Below, piece by piece: positions 61,102 to 64,000 of a stretch of 64,000 nt of DNA (the first letter of the stretch is position 1; each line of letters begins with the position of its first letter). The DNA comes from Pseudomonas putida (GTDB lineage: Bacteria > Pseudomonadota > Gammaproteobacteria > Pseudomonadales > Pseudomonadaceae): assembly GCF_022627325.1 (NCBI RefSeq), contig NZ_JAETZZ010000015.1, positions 62,001-126,000 on the forward strand, in the 5' to 3' direction. The notes beneath the pieces were generated by a model that was given only the letters and a program-made list of their open reading frames with translations, was not told the origin of the DNA and made no database searches. A program made the position numbers and the translations under genes.

Positions 61102-62268
61102 TTACAGCCCACGGGCCGCGGCTTTGTCGATCAGCCAGTTGAGCGAAGGGCCACGGTCACTGCTGACCGATGCCGGGCGCCCGGCCAGCTCGGCAGGCAG
61201 GCCGCCGTCTGGTTTGATCTGCACGCGGATGTCGGAGGCCAGGTTTTCGCTGTTGAGGCTGGTGCTGCTGACGATCTGCCCGGTGCGCACTTCGTTTTCG
61301 CCAGCCACCTGGAAGTTGACGCGGGTACCTGGCTTGACTTCATCGAACTGGCGGTAGCTGAAGCGTGCTTCGACCATCGGGTTGCTGGTCCGCGGGATCA
61401 GCTGGAAGATCGGCTGGCCTTTGGCGGCGTACTGGCCGTCGTCCACCAGTTGGCGGGCGACCACGCAATCGCAGGGGCTGGTGAGGGTGCCGGAGAGTTG
61501 CTTGCCGAACAGTTCTTCGACCTTGGCCGGCTCCAGCTGCGAGTCGTCCAGGTGGCCCTTGAGCATGTCCAGCATGCTGGTACTGAAACTTGCCAGCGGC
61601 GCGCCTTTGACCACCATGCCGCCGGGCTCGACCAGGCTGTTGACGGTGCCGTCGCGCGGCATGGTGATGCTGGTGGTCGGCACCGCGACCACGCCGGCTT
61701 CGGCGTGGCTGACGAAGTACATGCCGTACAGCGATTTGGCGACGAAGCCGAAGGCGGCAACACCGACCACAAACACGCCCAGGGTGACGGTCACTGCCTT
61801 GAGCCGGCCGAAAGCGGACAGGCCAGAGCCGCCGTCCTTCTGTTTGCGCGCCTTGGTGAAGTTGTCGCGCTGCAGGGTGCTGAGCACGTCGCCGACGCTG
61901 ATCAGCTCACCTGAAAGGTGGCTGGTGATGATGTGGCGCAGGGTGGCGATGTCGCGCGGTTCGAGGTTCTGGAACTGTGCACCGGTGCGGCCGTCGCTCG
62001 GGTTGCAGGAGCGCACCTGAAACTCGATGTCCATCGACAGGCCCAGGTTGTCGACCACGAACTGCAAGCGCCCGCGCAGTACCTGGCCGACCTGCAGCGG
62101 CTGCTTGGCGAAGAAGCTCAAGCCGCCAGCGGACAGGTCTTCGACCTTGACCTCATGGGTCTGGCGTTCGCCATCGAGGTAGCGCAGCTTGGCTGGGATG
62201 CGCACCCGGGCGTGCTGGCGCTGGGCTTCGGACTCATGCACGACATTGACGTTCACGGCGGTATTCAT
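61102..62268 (-). CDS. alg44: Alg44, c-di-GMP-binding co-polymerase
   Basis: A 388-residue inner-membrane protein. The cytoplasmic PilZ domain has the c-di-GMP residues Arg17-xxx-Arg21 and Asp44-x-Ser46, exactly as in P. aeruginosa. A single span (about 158-180) leads into a HlyD-like periplasmic domain. c-di-GMP binding here switches on Alg8 polymerisation. It lies 37 bases after alg8. Confidence 0.96.
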   Translation of the reverse strand: MNTAVNVNVVHESEAQRQHARVRIPAKLRYLDGERQTHEVKVEDLSAGGLSFFAKQPLQVGQVLRGRLQFVVDNLGLSMDIEFQVRSCNPSDGRTGAQFQNLEPRDIATLRHIITSHLSGELISVGDVLSTLQRDNFTKARKQKDGGSGLSAFGRLKAVTVTLGVFVVGVAAFGFVAKSLYGMYFVSHAEAGVVAVPTTSITMPRDGTVNSLVEPGGMVVKGAPLASFSTSMLDMLKGHLDDSQLEPAKVEELFGKQLSGTLTSPCDCVVARQLVDDGQYAAKGQPIFQLIPRTSNPMVEARFSYRQFDEVKPGTRVNFQVAGENEVRTGQIVSSTSLNSENLASDIRVQIKPDGGLPAELAGRPASVSSDRGPSLNWLIDKAAARGL

Positions 62269-62305
62269 GGTGATTTGTTCCTGTTAGTTCCGATCCGGGT
62301 TTGGC

Positions 62306-63796
62306 TCACACGACCATGAACAGCACAGCGACGAAGATGCTGGCAGCCGAGAAGGTCATGGTCCGCGAGGACCAGGTGTTGAACCATTGTTGAAAACTGG
62401 CGAGGTCGCGTTTCAGGGCAGTCGGTTGGCGGGTCCAGGACTGCTTGTCGAGGCGGAAGAACACGTAGATCTTCATCATTGCCCCGACGATCTGGTTGTA
62501 ATAGAGGATCAGCGGATAGGCCGGGCCGACGTTGTGCCCCGAGCACAGCAGCATGATGGTGAGGATCAGGCGGGTGATGCCGATCCACAGCAGATACACC
62601 AGCAGGAAGCCCAGGCCGAACTTGAGGCTGGCGATCACGGCCACGGTCAGCCCCAGGAGGCTGGTCCACATCGACACACGCTGGTCGAACAGCACGATGC
62701 TGGTGAACAGCCCCAGGCGGCGCAGGCCCAAGCCCAGCGCGCGGGAGTTCTGGCGCAGGTTGTTGCCGTACCAGCGGTACATCAGTTTGCGGCTGGCCTT
62801 GAGGAAGCTTTTCTCCGGCGGGTGTTCGACCGTGTTGATGGCGGCGTCCGGCACGTAGAAGGTGTCGTAGCCAAGGCGCATCAGGCTGAACCAGCTGGAC
62901 TTGTCGTCACCGGTGAGGAACTTGAAGCGGCCCAGGCGCCAGTGCATCAGCGAGTCGCTTTCGACGTCGGCGATGAACTCGGGGTTGGTCACCACGCTGG
63001 CACGGAACATCGACATGCGCCCGGTCATGGTCAGCACGCGCTTGCTCAGTGCCATCGAGCACATGTTGATATGGCGCTGGGCGAAGCGCAGCTTGTGCCA
63101 CTCGCTCATGATGTAGCCACCGCGCACTTCGCAGAACTCGTTGGTGGTCAGGCCACCCACGTTCGGGTACAGCTTGAACCACGGTACGGTCTTGCGAACC
63201 ACGCCTTCGGCCAGCACGGTATCGCCGTCGATCACCGCGACAACGGCGTTTTCATCCGGCAGCATGCGCGAGATGGCGCGGAAACCGTACGCCAGGCCAT
63301 CACGCTTGCCGGTCCCGGCGATGCGCACGATGTCCAGCTTCACGTGGGCGGGCGGGTTGTATTTGGCCCACAGGCTCTTTACCAGCAGTTCATCGGACAT
63401 TTCCACCAGCGAACAGACCACGGTGGTGGGGAAGCCACAATCGATCGCTTCACGGATCACCGAGCTGTACACCTGCGCGGTGGTCAACGCTTCGATGCGG
63501 AAACTGGTGACCATCAGGTACACGTGCGACGGGTCGGCTTCAGCGCCCATCTTCTGCACCTTGCGGCGCAGGTAGGGGTACACGCCGTAGAGGAAGATCA
63601 TGCCGCGGATGAAATGGGTGGCGCCCATGGAGTAGCGCCAGATGCCGACTGCGCCGACCAGGAAGATGAAGTGCTTGGACTGCGAGTCGAAGATGTCGGC
63701 CGGCAAGGCCAGGGCGATCAACATGAGCAGGCTCATGTAGAGCAGCCAACCGGCGCACTGCAACAGCACTGTCTGAAGCCTTTGCATGTTCAGCAT
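62306..63796 (-). CDS. alg8: Alg8, mannuronan synthase
   Basis: The processive GT2 polymerase that joins mannuronate from GDP-mannuronate. The 496 residues have N-terminal helices (about 10-65), a cytosolic catalytic domain with VIDGDTVLAEG (DxD) and DVESDSLMHWRLGRFKFLTGDDKSSW, and C-terminal helices (about 360-420 and 470-495). The ATG at 63796 is used; an internal ATG three codons later is possible. Confidence 0.95.
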   Translation of the reverse strand: MLNMQRLQTVLLQCAGWLLYMSLLMLIALALPADIFDSQSKHFIFLVGAVGIWRYSMGATHFIRGMIFLYGVYPYLRRKVQKMGAEADPSHVYLMVTSFRIEALTTAQVYSSVIREAIDCGFPTTVVCSLVEMSDELLVKSLWAKYNPPAHVKLDIVRIAGTGKRDGLAYGFRAISRMLPDENAVVAVIDGDTVLAEGVVRKTVPWFKLYPNVGGLTTNEFCEVRGGYIMSEWHKLRFAQRHINMCSMALSKRVLTMTGRMSMFRASVVTNPEFIADVESDSLMHWRLGRFKFLTGDDKSSWFSLMRLGYDTFYVPDAAINTVEHPPEKSFLKASRKLMYRWYGNNLRQNSRALGLGLRRLGLFTSIVLFDQRVSMWTSLLGLTVAVIASLKFGLGFLLVYLLWIGITRLILTIMLLCSGHNVGPAYPLILYYNQIVGAMMKIYVFFRLDKQSWTRQPTALKRDLASFQQWFNTWSSRTMTFSAASIFVAVLFMVV

Positions 63797-63854
63797 CCGT
63801 TGAGAATTCTGGGAAAAGGGCAGCGCAGGAGGCCTGCGCTGCCGGGCCGCTGGC

Positions 63855-64000
63855 TTACCAGCAGATGCCTTCGGTGCCGCGGGTAGTGCAGGTTGGCTTG
63901 CTCATGAAACCGACCAGGTCGATCACTTGCTTGCCAGCCGGTGCCTGGTCGGCAAGGGCGCGGAACTGCTCGTCACGGTTGCCCAGAACGATGATCTCGG
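63855..64000 (-). CDS. algD: AlgD, GDP-mannose 6-dehydrogenase, C-terminal part
   Basis: Only the last 47 codons lie in the window. They read EIIVLGNRDEQF...KQVIDLVGFMSKPTC...GTEGICW, which fits the C-terminus of AlgD. The enzyme oxidises GDP-mannose to GDP-mannuronate and is the committed step. It is normally the first gene of the operon, so the main alginate promoter lies beyond the right edge. Confidence 0.93.
   Translation of the reverse strand, partial: EIIVLGNRDEQFRALADQAPAGKQVIDLVGFMSKPTCTTRGTEGICW

Noticed and set aside
1..64000. CRISPR array, prophage, insertion sequence or transposase
   Set aside because: No set of evenly spaced direct repeats, no integrase, transposase or phage structural gene was seen; repeats found are palindromic REP-like or CTTGCAG types.
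1..64000. tRNA or rRNA genes
   Set aside because: I saw no CCA-ended cloverleaf pattern or ribosomal RNA signature in the gaps, all of which are under 300 bases.

Overview
The window is GC-rich and gene-dense, and it reads as a chromosomal segment of a Pseudomonas, most likely of the P. putida group. The evidence is the homogentisate cluster with its IclR repressor HmgR, the YebG, PsiE-family and DUF3509 proteins, a complete alginate operon in the canonical Pseudomonas order, and REP-type palindromes. I saw no rRNA, tRNA, CRISPR array, insertion sequence or prophage.

Layout. 1-555: 3' end of a short-chain dehydrogenase. 800-4939: hmgR facing hmgABC, the lower tyrosine/phenylalanine route from homogentisate to fumarate and acetoacetate, with a 17-bp palindromic operator between them. 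4933-8168: a SirB1-type protein, a leucine-dehydrogenase-family enzyme, LexA-controlled yebG, a PsiE-family membrane protein and a DUF3509 protein. 8342-22252: a full tad/Flp pilus locus. It holds tadG, a PprA-like histidine kinase with a TadE/F minor pilin, the prepilin peptidase, the minus-strand run rcpC-rcpA-tadZ-tadA-tadB-tadC-tadD-DUF3613, the 58-codon flp prepilin gene, and a receiver-only response regulator.

22321-31244: a ribosome-hibernation-type protein, then a plus-strand iron operon (DUF3649, PepSY membrane protein, DUF3325, FecI-type sigma, FecR-type anti-sigma, TonB-dependent transducer) behind a Fur-box-like site, then an AraC regulator and an EamA exporter. 31302-34098: a three-gene gtr cassette for O-antigen glucosylation. 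34139-47026: a 2-hydroxyacid dehydrogenase, a LysR regulator and two separate efflux operons, each with its own NodT-family outer-membrane factor. One is FUSC/DUF1656/HlyD type and the other is EmrAB type. A universal stress protein and a second LysR regulator lie between them. 47043-48953: a decayed short-chain dehydrogenase, an intact one and a small membrane protein. 49121-64000: the alginate operon on the minus strand, transcribed algD(partial)-alg8-alg44-algK-algE-algG-algX-algL-algI-algJ-algF-algA, with the known catalytic residues intact.

Two envelope and biofilm systems (Tad pili and alginate) and one surface-antigen modification cassette therefore share the window with iron uptake and two exporters. 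Non-coding features of note are two long CTTGCAG-type inverted repeats that abut stop codons, two inverted REP pairs that share an extra internal hairpin, a perfect LexA palindrome, and a palindrome ahead of the EmrAB-type operon. I did not find a wholly new multi-gene system. The most unusual coding arrangement is the receiver-only regulator beside flp in a locus whose kinase normally pairs with a DNA-binding regulator.
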